Below, piece by piece: positions 25,519 to 37,139 of a stretch of DNA of 64,000 bases. The translations under genes were made by a program, and so were the position numbers. Every line of letters begins with the position of its first letter. Position 1 is the first letter of the stretch. Source of the DNA: Rhizophagus irregularis (taxonomy: Eukaryota; Glomeromycota; Glomeromycetes; Glomerales; Glomeraceae). The stretch lies in the NCBI RefSeq assembly GCF_026210795.1, contig NC_089436.1:2108001-2172000 (forward strand). The letters run 5' to 3'. The notes beneath the pieces were generated by a model that saw nothing but the letters and a program-made list of their open reading frames with translations, was not told where the DNA came from and did no database searches.

Positions 25519-26477
25519 TCAAGTGAGTTAATATTAATCAATCCATGGAAATTCGGTTTAATTCATAAGATTACTTTTGGATGTATTTTAAGCAATTTAA
25601 CACTTTAAAATTACCAGTTTAGCTGGAAAAATAAAATTATTATTAATCAATAAATTATAACCAAATATCTTGTAATAGATAAATTCGCTAATTGATATTT
25701 GCTATTAATATTTATTTCTACTATATAATTAATTATTAATTTAAATCATTTAATAATATTAATACTAAAAGTATAATATTTTAATTTTTAAAAGTAATTT
25801 CATTAAATTTAAATTTTAATAGTGTATCATAATACTATCATAATGATTAAAATTTAGAAATGGTAAAATTTATGTTTAATTTTTTAATTTTATTTATTAT
25901 TTTATCATTTATTTTATATTGCTATTTGCTATTTTGTGATTAATATATAGCGATAATAAATAATTTACAAATAAAAAATATTTTTAATATAAAAACCATT
26001 TATTTTTAATAAATAACTGAATTACTGAAAAAGTAATTAAATAATATAAAACTGGATTTTATTAAATTATACATTATCATCTTTACCAATATTTAAAAAT
26101 CAAATATATTAAAAAATCAGATCAGACTAAATTAAAATAACTGACCTGATCCAATCTAGTCTTAAATTGGATCTGAAACAATTTTTTGTCTCCAACCTGA
26201 ACCAATTCAAACCATTTAGCACTTTAAATATAAAACTTTTCAAAGAGATCTATATAATAAAGTTTACTATATAAAAAATTTTTTATTGAGATTTTTAGCT
26301 TAAAATAATTATTACTAAAGTTTACTAGTACTATTGGTAATTAATACTATTAATTTTAATTTAATTATTAAAATTACCTAAAATTTAAATATATAATAGT
26401 AATTACCTATTATTTATTATTATTAATTTATTTCAAATATTAATACTAATTATATACTTTGTTTATTTACTTATTTA
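25519..26477. other. AT-rich spacer
   Basis: No gene found. Contains a diverged block of CTGACCTGATCC / CCTGAACC motifs (about 26130-26210) similar to those near 9950-10050, perhaps remnants of one dispersed repeat. Confidence 0.4.
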
Positions 26478-26602
26478 CAGTGCGCAAAAAAAATAATTAT
26501 AATAATATTTTGTCTATTTGTGTAATAAATATTTATTGAAAATTCATAAAAATTTAAACATATATGCTTTATTACATTGCGAAAAAGTTTGACTATGCAT
26601 AA

Positions 26603-26735
26603 TTAATAATTTATCTTATTACCATTACCTTTAATTATTTGTTCTAATCTTGATGGCATACTTTTAATTAAATTAATAAAAATCTTCAGTTCAATTCTTT
26701 TTCACTCTTTTTGAATTATATCCTGGAAAATGTCT
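26603..26735 (-). pseudogene. Tc1-type transposase C-terminal fragment
   Basis: Reads IFQDIIQKE, a stop, then KRIELKIFINLIKSMPSRLE to a TAA shortly before the terminal repeat. It matches the usual last helix of Tc1 transposases. The DDE catalytic core is absent, so it cannot be active. Confidence 0.7.
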
Positions 26736-26907
26736 ACAGTAATTGATTTTTTTTTTACCACTATAATGGTATATTATAAGGAGTGGAATAAAGGTTAAAG
26801 AGTGTAAAATTTTAGTTTTGTGCCATCGTAAATACTATTTTCCCATATCATTGTATAATATTGCGCAAAAATTCTATATGCCATTTTGCTATAGATAAAA
26901 TATAATT

Positions 26908-27409
26908 CGTGATCCGCCAGTGAACCATAAAACTTGGCTATTAAATTCCGGTAAAAAGTTATATATATATTTACTAATAGCGCGGAATCTACAGTTTTGG
27001 CAATGCAAGGTACAAATTACTAAAATATAATATGAAAACTAATATTATAGCCATAAAAATATGCCATTTGGCTGTCTTAATAATAAAAGACCGGTAAAAA
27101 TTTCATGCACCAAAAGACACTTTCATAAGAGCTGAAAATTTGAATTTGAAAAAAAAAAAATTTAGTATTTTAAAAATTTTAAAGATAACTCATCATCTAG
27201 TGGTCGTAGGAAAATAAAATTTGGTTCATCGGATTCGTCTCATCGAGACGCATCTAATGGTAATAATTTTATGTCTCTATGACTAATAGAAGGCGAGTTA
27301 TCCCATATTTTTTCTCTGGAATCGCAGATTCTAAATTATTGATAAAAATATATATGAACTTATCACCGCCTTTTAATAGTCAAATTTTATGGTTCACTGG
27401 CAGATCACG
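26908..27409. mobile_element. Nested inverted-repeat element with GAGACG module
   Basis: About 500 bp, bounded by CGTGATCCGCCAGTGAACCA and its near reverse complement ending GATCACG, sitting inside the Tc1-type element. The interior (about 27190-27290) holds a copy of the CGTCTCatcGAGACG module shared with the foldback elements. The target duplication was not resolved. Confidence 0.65.
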
Positions 27410-27904
27410 AAATAACTATCGTAAATGAATATGTAAACAAAAAATGATCAGCATATAATTATATATTTACTGTGTAACTAGATAAAATTATTTGCCAAAT
27501 GAATGTATATTGCAGGAATTATTAAACATATAATTTTTATTATAATTATTTTTTTCATACACTGTATGAATTTTAAGGTATAATTTAAATATTTTAATAA
27601 AATAAATCATTTATTATTAATACTTTTTAAATGAAATTATTTATTATTATATTAGTATTATATTTATTTTGATTTAAAATATTTTATAAATGTAGAAGAA
27701 TCATTTAAGATTACTGATAATAATAGTAATTAGTCTTAATATATAACAAAAATACAAAGTATTATTTTATTTATTTAAAATAAAGTTTAAATGAACAACA
27801 GATTTTTTTTTTACTTTTTTAATCATAATTTTCTAATTTTATTAGCTAATTTTTCATTATTTTGTTATTTAAATTTATCAAGTAATATTTATTATCTTCC
27901 ATAT

Positions 27905-29096
27905 TAAAGCTCTGAACGATTTGGGTTAAACCAGAGAACTGATCTGAAACTGGCTTAAAATTCGGTTCAGTTTGGTTCAGGTATTAGAACCGAAAAACTG
28001 GCAGTTCAGTTCAGTTTAATTTGATTTTTTATAAAAATGCAAAAAATCGAATAGCCGTCCATCTAATGATCGTACAAAGTTAAGCCATATATCATTGGAT
28101 TCGTCTCAATGAGACGCGTTGAATGGTGGTAAGATCATATCTCTAGTATCGATAGATCACGCACATGTTAACCCATGCTAAATAGTTTATAAATAATTGG
28201 AATTAGCAAGCTATCTATCAGTGCTAGAGACATGATCTTAGCATCATTCAACACGTCTCATCAAGACGAATCCAATAAATATAAATTTGTCTGTGTACAG
28301 CCACTGGATGGCGAATAATGTCAAGTTTTGCATTTTTTTAAAATTAAAAATTAAAAATTCCAATACATGAATTTATTCATCGTCTAATGGTTATACAAAT
28401 ATGAATTAGAACTCATTGGATTCGTCTCAATGAGATGAGTTGAATGGTAGTAAGATCACGTTTCTAGCATTGATAGATAGCTTGCTAATGCCAATTTTTT
28501 ATAAATCATTTAGCATGAATTAACCTACGATCTATTAATGCTAGTGATATGATCTCACCACCATTTGACTTGTCTCATTGAGACAAATCCAATGAATCCT
28601 AATTCATATTTGTATGACCATTGGATGACAAATAAATTTATGTATCTGAATTTTTAATTTTTAATGCTCAAAAATTTTTAAAAAAATGCAAAACTTGACA
28701 TTATTCGCTATCCAGTGATTGTACATGGACAAATTTATATTCATTGGATTTGTCTCACTGAGACGTGTTAAATAGTGCAAAGATCATGTCTCTAGCACTG
28801 ATAGATAGCTTGCTAATTCCAATTATTTATAAACTATTTAGCGTGGATTAACGTGTGATCTATTGATACTAGAGATATGATCTTACCACCATTCGATACG
28901 TCTCATCAAGACGAATCCAATGATATATGGTTCACTTTGTATGATTACTAGATGGAAGGCTTTTTGATTTTTGCATTTTTATAAAAATCGGATTAAACTG
29001 AACTGAACTGCCGGTTTTTCAGTTCAGTTCTTACGGATTTCAGCTCTAATCCAAACCGTCTATAATCCAGACCAAATTAACCCATTCGGAGCTTTA
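27905..29096 (+). mobile_element. 1.2-kb foldback element, hAT-type target site, copy 1
   Basis: 1,192 bp starting TAAAGCTCTGAAC and ending GAGCTTTA, with a perfect 8-bp duplication TTCCATAT (27897-27904 and 29097-29104). The two halves are long imperfect inverted repeats made of iterated modules around CGTCTC-NNN-GAGACG, each flanked by ATTGGATT / AATCCAAT and GGTGGTAAGATCATGTCTC. No coding capacity. The copy at 35740-36937 is in the opposite orientation. Confidence 0.92.
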
Positions 29097-29492
29097 TTCC
29101 ATATTATATTTATTTATATTAGTATTAATATTATTTAAAATATATATTTATTTTAAAAATAAAGTTAAACTGAATTTTTAAGTATATAAAAATTACTTAA
29201 AAAATAATATATACAAAAAAAAATGTTTTTATATATTGCAAATTATTATGATATATTAAAAAAATAGCATGCAAATTGCAAAATAAAAGAAGCTAATTGA
29301 ACTATATGATATTTTTATCATTTAATTTATAGGTAAAAAATGATATTTAATTGCATTATATATAATTTTAATATGTATAATATAAGATTAACATTTTAAC
29401 TGTTTTTTAAATAGTTACATAATTATAATTATATAAAAAATATAGAGTTGCAATTGTGAATTGCAAGTTGCACACATCTTTAATATAATATA

Positions 29493-29664
29493 CAGTCAAA
29501 CCTTGATATAGTGAACCTTTGATATAATAAATTTTTCAGACAATTATAATAAATTTCCTTTTGCTATAACGAATTAACCAATCAAATCTCTTAAAATCTT
29601 CACTATAGTTTTATAGTGAAGTTGAGGTCTAGACCCTAGGGTTCGTTATAACAAGGGTTAACTG
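29493..29664 (+). mobile_element. Small TA-flanked inverted-repeat element, family 2, copy 2
   Basis: 172 bp beginning CAGTCAAACCTTGATATAG and ending GTTAACTG, TA on both sides. About 88% identical by eye to 5188-5358. Confidence 0.85.
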
Positions 29665-30114
29665 TATATAATTTATATATTATATATTGCATAATTTTAA
29701 ACTTATAATATACATGATTTTAAGCCTAATTCAGTCTAATCTGGATCAGTCTATTCAATGCAATTTAGGTTAAAGTTTAATCTGAAATTAGAATCAAATT
29801 ACTATTAATCAAATTTTGAATAAGTAAATTTGGGACAAATTATATTCAAAATTTGGCTTAAATTGGCTAAATATTATACTAAATATTTATATTAAATGGT
29901 ATAATTCAGACTGCTATTTATCTGAATTTCAGTTATTTTTTACATAATTTTTAGTAGAATTGGTTAATAAATTTTATATAATATTTAGTTGTTTTCTAAT
30001 ATTTGCATTATTATATTGTATTATAAATTTATATTATAGTATTTATTTAATTTTAAATATCAAAAAATTATATAAAAACTGAGAAAAATAAAAAATATAT
30101 TTAAAAATTCCAAT

Positions 30115-30228
30115 ATTTTTCCAATCATCAAATGAAAGAGTAATACCAGCTTGCTCATGTATCTGATTTAACTTTTCTTTGTATAATTGTTCAATACTTT
30201 TAATAGCTTGATCTAATATTGGACCAGC
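30115..30228 (-). pseudogene. hAT transposase fragment cut by another element
   Basis: Minus-strand reading VAGPILDQAIKSIEQLYKEK followed by AGITLSFDDWKN resembles the hAT region (VTLAFDGWTN) of the gene at 45692-48158. Its N-terminal side is cut exactly at the TA where the element 30231-33436 begins, so that element inserted into an older hAT copy. Confidence 0.55.
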
Positions 30229-30528
30229 TACAGTCAACTCCTTCTATAGTCACTCCTATTTATATAGTCATATTCTACTATATAGTCACACCAGTTGAAT
30301 GTTCAAAACACTTTATTATTAAAATCTTTCCTATATAGTCACAATCTATCTATAGTCATTATCACATCTATCCTCAAAAATCTTATATTAAAAAGAACTC
30401 TTTATAATCACAGTCATATGAAGAATATATTAAATAACTTGACATCTAATAATCATACAAAGATGTACCATAACTTGTTAGAATCGTCTTACTGAGACGA
30501 ATCGAATGGTGGTAGTTTTATCCTTTTA

Positions 30529-31745
30529 CTTTACTAGTGTTTATGGCCAAGCCTCCTACTACCTCTTATAAGACTAGTTATCAGCTAGTATACTATCATT
30601 CCTATTAATTACAAATATATACCTGAGTACTTAATTCCTTGCAGTAACAGCACTATATACGAGAACATCTCCCATCAGGCCACTTTTAAAGCTGATTTGA
30701 AGCTAGGAATATGCCGCTTACTCATCCTTAACCTATTGCATGATATTAGTACTCAATTTATTTTACGACCTTTAAAAAGCATCTACTTTCATGGAGGACT
30801 TTCGACAGATAACATCAACCATTTAGTACCCTTCTATACCACTATTTTAGGTACGAAATCTCACTCAAAGATCATTACAGCCTGTGATTACTCAGTACTA
30901 ATAGTACAGTTGTTTACCTCAAGTGGTATACTTTGTAGTGATCATTCAAACAGGAAGTAGCAGGCATCTGTCCAGAATCACCCCTTATGGTGGATATCAA
31001 CCACTAAAGATCACCAATCAGGACCTGAATCGAACTTTATAATCATGTTACCTGTTCTCAATGCATTATCCACTTGATCTTGGTCTACGACTTAACAGAA
31101 GGTCAGACTACCACTAAGTTATTGCACCCTCAGCTTTACCATCTAAAATGACCATCTAGCCATTACTGACCCCAAGCGGTATCATGGAGTAACCATCTGG
31201 ACAGAAAGTCCCTCTAAGGTATAGTACTAGTGACCTCAAGGACAGAACTGCGCACATGTTAATGGCCTCATAAAGAACGTTAGAAGGACATCATGACCCT
31301 TAGTTAAAATGTGCGACCTAACTGTATACACTAATTCACCATGATGCAGTCTAACTACACTAATCCCTGTATCTTCATGCTATTGGTTGTAGGTATTAAA
31401 ATCGATTAATCGAAAATCGACAAAACATAGTAAAATCGATTCTTGAGAATTGATTCTCAGCAATTTTTTACATATAAGTTAACCTGACTCCAAAGTAATT
31501 TTTCATGCCGGCCAAGTGCTGATTATTTTTGCTGAAATTAGAAACTTATTCAAAGTCAGGATGGTTATTTATAAGAAAAATCTTGAAAAGATTCGATTTT
31601 CGATTCCAATCCCTAATTGGTTGTAGCACTCACAGTAAAATTCATTTTATTTTCATGATCAGTGAAATTGAACCTGCAACTTCACCATACTCAGGCTATA
31701 TGAGAGAGTGCTGCCTTAACGACTGCACTAGGGTGATCAGCCTTT
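30529..31745 (-). mobile_element. tRNA-headed retroposon (SINE-like)
   Basis: Flanked by a perfect 17-bp direct repeat GTAGTTTTATCCTTTTA (30512-30528 and 31746-31762), as left by LINE-driven insertion. The minus-strand 5' end (about 31740-31640) resembles a tRNA of the Leu/Ser type: A-box-like GTGCAGTCGTTAAGGCA, B-box-like GCAGGTTCAATTTC, and TGATCA at both acceptor-stem positions. The body is GC-richer than the surroundings and has no clear protein. Interrupted by the MITE at 31390-31615. About 990 bp after removing it, which is long for a SINE. Confidence 0.65.
31390..31615. mobile_element. hAT-like MITE (TAGG ends)
   Basis: 226 bp bounded by TAGGTATTAAAATCGATTAA and the complement of TAGGGATTGGAATCGAAAAT, with a perfect 8-bp duplication ATTGGTTG (31382-31389 and 31616-31623). 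The right end matches the end of the hAT relic at 8929, so that family probably mobilised it. Confidence 0.88.
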
Positions 31746-31762
31746 GTAGTTTTATCCTTTTA

Positions 31763-32457
31763 TTATGCAAACAGTCTTATGATTTTATCTTTTATTTATA
31801 TTTTAAAATCGAAAATTTAAAATTTGAATAATATTACAAAATAAGAAAATAAACTAATAAAAAATAAAAAGAGTAGTTTCACGGCTCATACAAGCAAAAA
31901 AATCTAAACTAAAATAAAATTAAAGAAAAGAATAACTAAACTATTACAGAATCATATACCCCAACTTTACTCGAAGGCCAGTGTGAGTTAACTATTTAAC
32001 ATCCCAAAATCCAGTCCATTACCAGAAAGAGACTCTAAGAGGTTGAACTGTTAAGCGGTGCAGAAAATCCAAATGTAAGATCTAAAATCCACCTTGAATT
32101 ATAAAAGAGGATATCCAAGAAATCCAGGAATTCTGAGAAATTAACGCTAAAGAAGAGTTGTGATAATGTGGAAAAATAATAGAAGAGAAAATGGCAGAAG
32201 GGCCACATGATTTTGATGAAGCAGAAATTCCCTGAGATTTTTCCCAGGTGTGAAAAAGAACATTTCGATATAGCCAAATTTCACCATATAATTCGACTTG
32301 AAAATCATTAAGAAAAGAAGAAATAGTCTTGTACACGACAAAAAGAAGAAAATAATTCTTCAAAAATATTGTTAGATGGGCAGGAAGTAATTATCTAGTA
32401 AGCTATAGACAGGACAGAGAATGAACATCAAAGTTCCAATAATCTAATGCAGAAAAA
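31763..32457 (-). mobile_element. Possible LINE-derived block
   Basis: Bounded by a shared GTTTTATCCTTTTA stretch (31749-31762 and about 32458-32474), suggesting an insertion into the same target. Minus-strand 32363-32082 reads ELYGEIWLYRNVLFHTWEKS, like the conserved Trp/Arg-rich segment near the end of LINE polyproteins. The reverse-transcriptase core is not seen. Assignment is tentative. Confidence 0.35.
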
Positions 32458-32599
32458 GTTTTATCCTTTTACAATAACTGGCTGATGAGTTATTTAACAA
32501 AATATTAAACATCAGCCTTATCATATTTCTTGATTTACATTTACTGCACCATTTAACATTTTGCTAAATTTCTCAGTACCTAGTAATTGTAAAAAAGAC

Positions 32600-33265
32600 A
32601 ATTAATAGCTCATTGAAATCATCTCATCAAGACAAATCAAATGGTAGTAAGCTCATCTCTTTGTGATCAATATTGATGGAGTTACTACTTAAAAACCATT
32701 TAATATTTTTTAATTTCAGAAATTGATCTAGTGATTGGATTTCGATATATTTTATATCATTAGATTCGTCACATTAAGACGAATCGAATGGTAGTAAGAT
32801 CGTCTCTCTAGGATCAATATTAGCAAAGTTATTATACAAAAACTATTAATATTTTTTTAATTTCAGAAATTAATCTAGTGATTGGATTTCGATGTATTTT
32901 ATTAGAACCATTTCATCAAAACGAATCAAATGGCGGTAAGCTCGTCTCTCTGTGATCAATATTGACGGAATTACTACTTAATAACCATTTAATATTTTTT
33001 AATTTCGAAAATTGATCTAGTGATTGGATTTTGATGTATTTTATATTATTAGATTTGTCATATCAAGATGAATCGAATGGTAGTAAAATCGTCTCTCTAG
33101 GATCAATATTGGCAGAGTTATTGCACAAAAACTATTAATATCTGATATTTTTTAATTTTAGAAATTAATCTAGTGATTGGATTTCGATGTATTTATACCA
33201 TTAGAACTGTCTCATTAAGACAAATCGAATGGCGGTAAGATCATCTCTTTATAATTAATATTGGC
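32600..33265. repeat. Tandem array of GAGACG-type modules
   Basis: At least five units of about 140-155 bp, each with a degenerate CGTCTCATNAAGACGAATC core, then GAATGGTAGTAAGATC, GATCAATATTGGCAGAGTTA and GAAATTGATCTAGTGATTGG. The core is the same module as in the foldback elements at 27.9 and 35.7 kb. Confidence 0.8.
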
Positions 33266-33436
33266 AGAGTTATGATACAATAAAATTTTAAGTATAATTT
33301 TGGCCAAAATTTATATTAATTTTTGGCCGGAATTATGATATACTAATATAAGAAATTTTTTATGTAGTCACATCTCTTTTATATAATCACCAAATATAGA
33401 CTGTCCCAAATGTGTGACTATAAAGAGAGTTGACTG

Positions 33437-34733
33437 TAATTAATTAATTAATCAATAGGTTTAATGAAACTTGCAAAGCTTAAACTTTTTAAGCAAGATT
33501 TAAATAATTTGAAATGGCTTTAGAGAATACTAATCAAAACAAATATTAAATTAATTACAATATACTATAAAGAAATTTCTAATTCTGACCAAATAATCAA
33601 AGCAGAAAATTATTGAAGTTTAATAGTAATATTCTTTATTTTATAAAAAGAATACTAGTAATTTAAAGCAAATTGATATTTTTAATTTTAAAAAATCAGT
33701 TTTTTGTTATTTTCTCAGCATTTATTTTATAAAATAAAAAAAAGTTCATCTAATTGAATTATTAGATACTAAGATAATTGCAAAAAATAAAAAAGTAAAA
33801 AAAGAGCAAATTTGATTAATTTTAGCAAAAAGTCAGTTATGAATTTTATACTAAATGTCACAGAATTTTAATAACTTCTAATCAATTTGGCTCTAATTTG
33901 AAAATCTGTAATCTAAAATATATTAGCCATATAACTTTTGGTTAAATTTTAACCAAAGTTCAGTCTGTATAAAGCTTTAACCAAAATTTTAATATATAAC
34001 TTTCAAATATCATTTTAAAGTTAACGCAAAAATTATTATATACTGTATATATATGATAATTTTTTTTAAACTCTTTTTTTTATTTAATTCAACACAAGTT
34101 TTAAATATAGTTTTATTTCACTTCAAAATTTTAAAAAAACTTTTTATTAAAAAAAAAATTTATTGTTTTTTTTTTATTTTGTAAATTTTAGCTTCAAATC
34201 TTAAATATTAAATAGATATAAATAAGTTTTATTTTAAGTAATATTTCAAAACTTTATTTTTTTTTATTTTATAGATTTTGGCTTTAATTCTTAGACTTTA
34301 GATAGGTAAGTTTCAAAGATTTTACTTAATTGCTGATTTATTATTTAACAATATGCCTATGCTTAGCAAAATACTATCTTAATAATCTGAAAATAAACAC
34401 TTTGTATATGTTAAAATACTCATTTAAAAAGTATCACATTAATTATACAAATTTTAAAAATTTAATTTCATTGAATTATTTATTTAGCATTAAAAATAAA
34501 AAAAATTAAAATTTTTTTAAAATTTAAGAAATTTGATGCATTTTTAAGCTGTTAATTCTAATTTGTAAAATATTTCATATTTTTTAAATTGGATTTTTTT
34601 TGAAAATCTAATGAAAGTATATATTAATTAATTTTGAAATTTCTAGTTAATATTTTTATTAAACAAAAAATCTTGATGAAATTTTACTAAAAATTTAGCT
34701 AATTGACAATGTTTAGAAATTAAAATCACTTAA
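33437..34733. other. AT-rich spacer with T-rich tandem repeats
   Basis: No gene. From about 34070 to 34330 irregular repeats of a TTTTATTTTATAGATTTTGG / CTTTAATTCTTAG unit begin; the same unit recurs at 35460-35630 and 37140-37640. Confidence 0.5.
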
Positions 34734-35317
34734 TTGCCGATCCGCCTAAAATCAGCACTGCGTTACTAATAAAATTTGGGAATAATAGCAATAATAAAAA
34801 AGCATTTTTTGCATCTCGCGTGCGAAATAAGTTTCAACCATTTTACAAACAGAAATATTATAAATACAATATTTTCTTTCATTTTATGACAAGTCATATT
34901 TGCCAAAAAATTTTATAATTATATTTCTGTAACTGGTTTTCTTCAACTTTCACTTGTTTTTAATAATAAAAATATTTCAAAAAAGCTTTTAAAAACAACT
35001 TTAAAAGCTAAAAATTATAGGGTTTTAATGTAAATAATGCAATATAGTAAAATGAAATATTGAAATTTCGTATATTATAAGATGTAAATCTGACGCGCGC
35101 ACATAGTAAACTCATTATTTTGCATATGAATGTATAACTTTTTTTTGCAAATTCGTTTTTTTTAAGTATTTTTTCAGTATATTATATGATTTTTTTTTAT
35201 AGTTAATATGTCATCTATGAGATATCCTTTTTTGAAATTTGTGTTTTAGCACAAAATCGGCAAATTTAACCCCGAATTTTATTAGTAACGCAGTGCCGAT
35301 TTTAGGTGGATCTGCAA
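34734..35317. mobile_element. 584-bp inverted-repeat element at TTAA
   Basis: Long near-perfect inverted ends: TTGCCGATCCGCCTAAAATC then AGCACTGCGTTACTAATAAA at left, mirrored at right (GCAGATCCACCTAAAATCGG...). TTAA lies on both sides (34730-34733 and 35318-35321), as for piggyBac-type insertion; a TA duplication inside TTAA is the alternative. No coding capacity. Confidence 0.8.
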
Positions 35318-35739
35318 TTAAATTTTTTGGATAAAAAAACAAAGTTTTTCCAGTAAAAATTTTAAGTGATTTGGTTAGAAATTGATGAACTTTTACTATT
35401 TAGGAAAGTAGTATTCCAGTTTTGCTAATTATTTGTATCATTAAGTGGTAAATTAACAATTAAAACTTTTTCATTAAAAAAATTTTTTTATAATTTTTTT
35501 TTTTCTTTTATTTTGTAAATTTTGGCTTTAATTCTTGAGTATCAGATAGTAAATTTTGAAGATTTTACTTAAAACTTTTTGTTAAAAACACTTATTTTTT
35601 TATTTTATAGTTTTAGTTTCAGTAGAACTCTGAACAATACTGGCTGATACAACTCACATTTGAATTTGCATAGAGTTTATATTAAAATTTTTCAAAAATT
35701 GCATATTACAAGAGTATTTTCAAAATTTTGTTATCCTAT

Positions 35740-36937
35740 TAAAGCTCCGAACGGGTCGGTTTGGTCCAGATTATAGACGGTTCGGATTAGAGCCGAAATC
35801 CATAAGAACCGAACCGAAAAACTGGCGGTTCGGTTCAGTTTAATCCGATTTTTATAAAAATGCTAAAAATCGAATAGCCGGCCATCTAGTGATCGTATAA
35901 AGTCAAGCCATATATCATTGGATTCGTCTCGACGAGACGCGTCGAATGGTGGTAAGATCATGTCTCTAGCATTGATAGAACACACGTTAACCCACGCTAA
36001 ATAATTTATCAATAATTTGAATTAGCAAGCTATCTATCGGTGCTAGAGACATGATCTTAGCGCCATTCGACGCGTCTCTGTGAGACGAATCCAATGAATA
36101 TAAATTTGTTCGTGTACGACCACTAGATGGCGAATAATATCAAGTTTCGCATTTTTTTAAAAATTTCGAGCGTTAAAAATTAAAAATTCCGATACATGAA
36201 TTTATTCGTCGTCTAATGGTCGTACAAATATGAATTAGGATTCATTGGATTCGTCTCGATGAGACGAGTCGAATGGTGGTGAGATCATGTTTCTAGCATT
36301 AATAGATCGTAAGTTAATTCACGCTAAATAATTTATAAAAAATTGGCATTATCAAGCTATCTATCGATGCTAGAGACGTGCTCTTACCACCATTCGACTC
36401 GTCTCATCGAGACGAATCCAATGAGTCCTAATTCATATTTGTATGACCATTGGACGACGAATAAATTCATGTATCGGAATTTTTAATTTTTAACGCTCGA
36501 AAATTTTAAAAAATGCGAAACTTGATATTATTCGCCATATAGTGGTCGTACACGAACGAATTTATATTCATTGGATTCGTCTCACAGAGACGCGTCGAAT
36601 GGCATTAAGATCATGTCTCTAGCACCGATAGATAGCTTGCTAATTCAAATTATTGATAAATCATTTAGCGTGGGTTAACGTGTGTTCTATCGATGCTAGA
36701 GACATGATCTTACCACCATTCGACGCGTCTCGTCGAGACGAATTCAATGATATATGGCTTGACTTTATACGATCACTAGATGGCCGGCTATTCGATTTTT
36801 CGCATTTTTATAAAAAATCGGATTAAACCGAACTGAACCGCCGGTTTTTCAGTTTTAATATCCGAACCGAACCGAACCGAATTTTGAGCCAGTTTCGGAT
36901 CGGTTCCCCGGTTTAGCCCGAACCGTTCAGAGCTTTA
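35740..36937 (-). mobile_element. 1.2-kb foldback element, hAT-type target site, copy 2
   Basis: 1,198 bp starting TAAAGCTCCGAACG and ending GAGCTTTA, with a perfect 8-bp duplication TATCCTAT (35732-35739 and 36938-36945). Opposite orientation to copy 1: the terminus holding GGTTTAGCCCGAACCGTTCA is at the right here and at the left there. It keeps more CpG than copy 1 (CGTCTCGACGAGACGCG versus CATCTCAATGAGACG-type sites), so it looks younger or less deaminated. Confidence 0.92.
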
Positions 36938-37139
36938 TATCCTATATACCTCTGTTTTTAACACAACCAGTAATTTTATTTTAATAAAATTTATATTATT
37001 AGATTCATCTCAATGAGAGAATTCTAATGATAGTAAAATCAAATTCTTAGCTTCAATATTGACAAAGTTATGTCATAAAATGTATTTTTACTTCAATACT
37101 TAAAGTTTACTTGTGAGTTATATTAGTATTATTCAGGTC

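Larger units (their letters stand above)
26478..27564 (-). mobile_element. Tc1/mariner-type element, internally replaced
   Basis: 1,087 bp with TA on both sides and 29-bp inverted ends (CAGTGCGC / CAGTGTATG followed by an A-rich stretch and TAATTATAATAA). Next to the left end, minus-strand 26603-26735 encodes a Tc1-transposase C-terminus: LKIFINLIKSMPSRLEQIIK, the family's 'SMPxRLxxVI' ending, with one stop codon. The rest of the transposase is missing. The middle is occupied by another inverted-repeat element (26908-27409). Confidence 0.8.
30231..33436. mobile_element. 3.2-kb TA-flanked composite element
   Basis: Both ends carry CAGTCAACTC and TATAGTCAC as inverted repeats (left CAGTCAACTCCTTCTATAGT; right the complement of CAGTCAACTCTCTTTATAGT), flanked by TA. 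Further TATAGTCAC copies recur in the first 130 bp, like binding-site iterons. The ends resemble family 2 (CAGTCAAACC). The interior holds no transposase; it contains a tRNA-headed retroposon (30529-31745), a further retroposon-like block (31763-32457) and a tandem array (about 32600-33265). A non-autonomous element swollen by later insertions. Confidence 0.8.

Noticed and set aside
31640-31740. A functional tRNA gene
   Set aside because: A and B boxes are imperfect, the acceptor stem has a mismatch and no clear anticodon arm was found; it fits better as a retroposon head.
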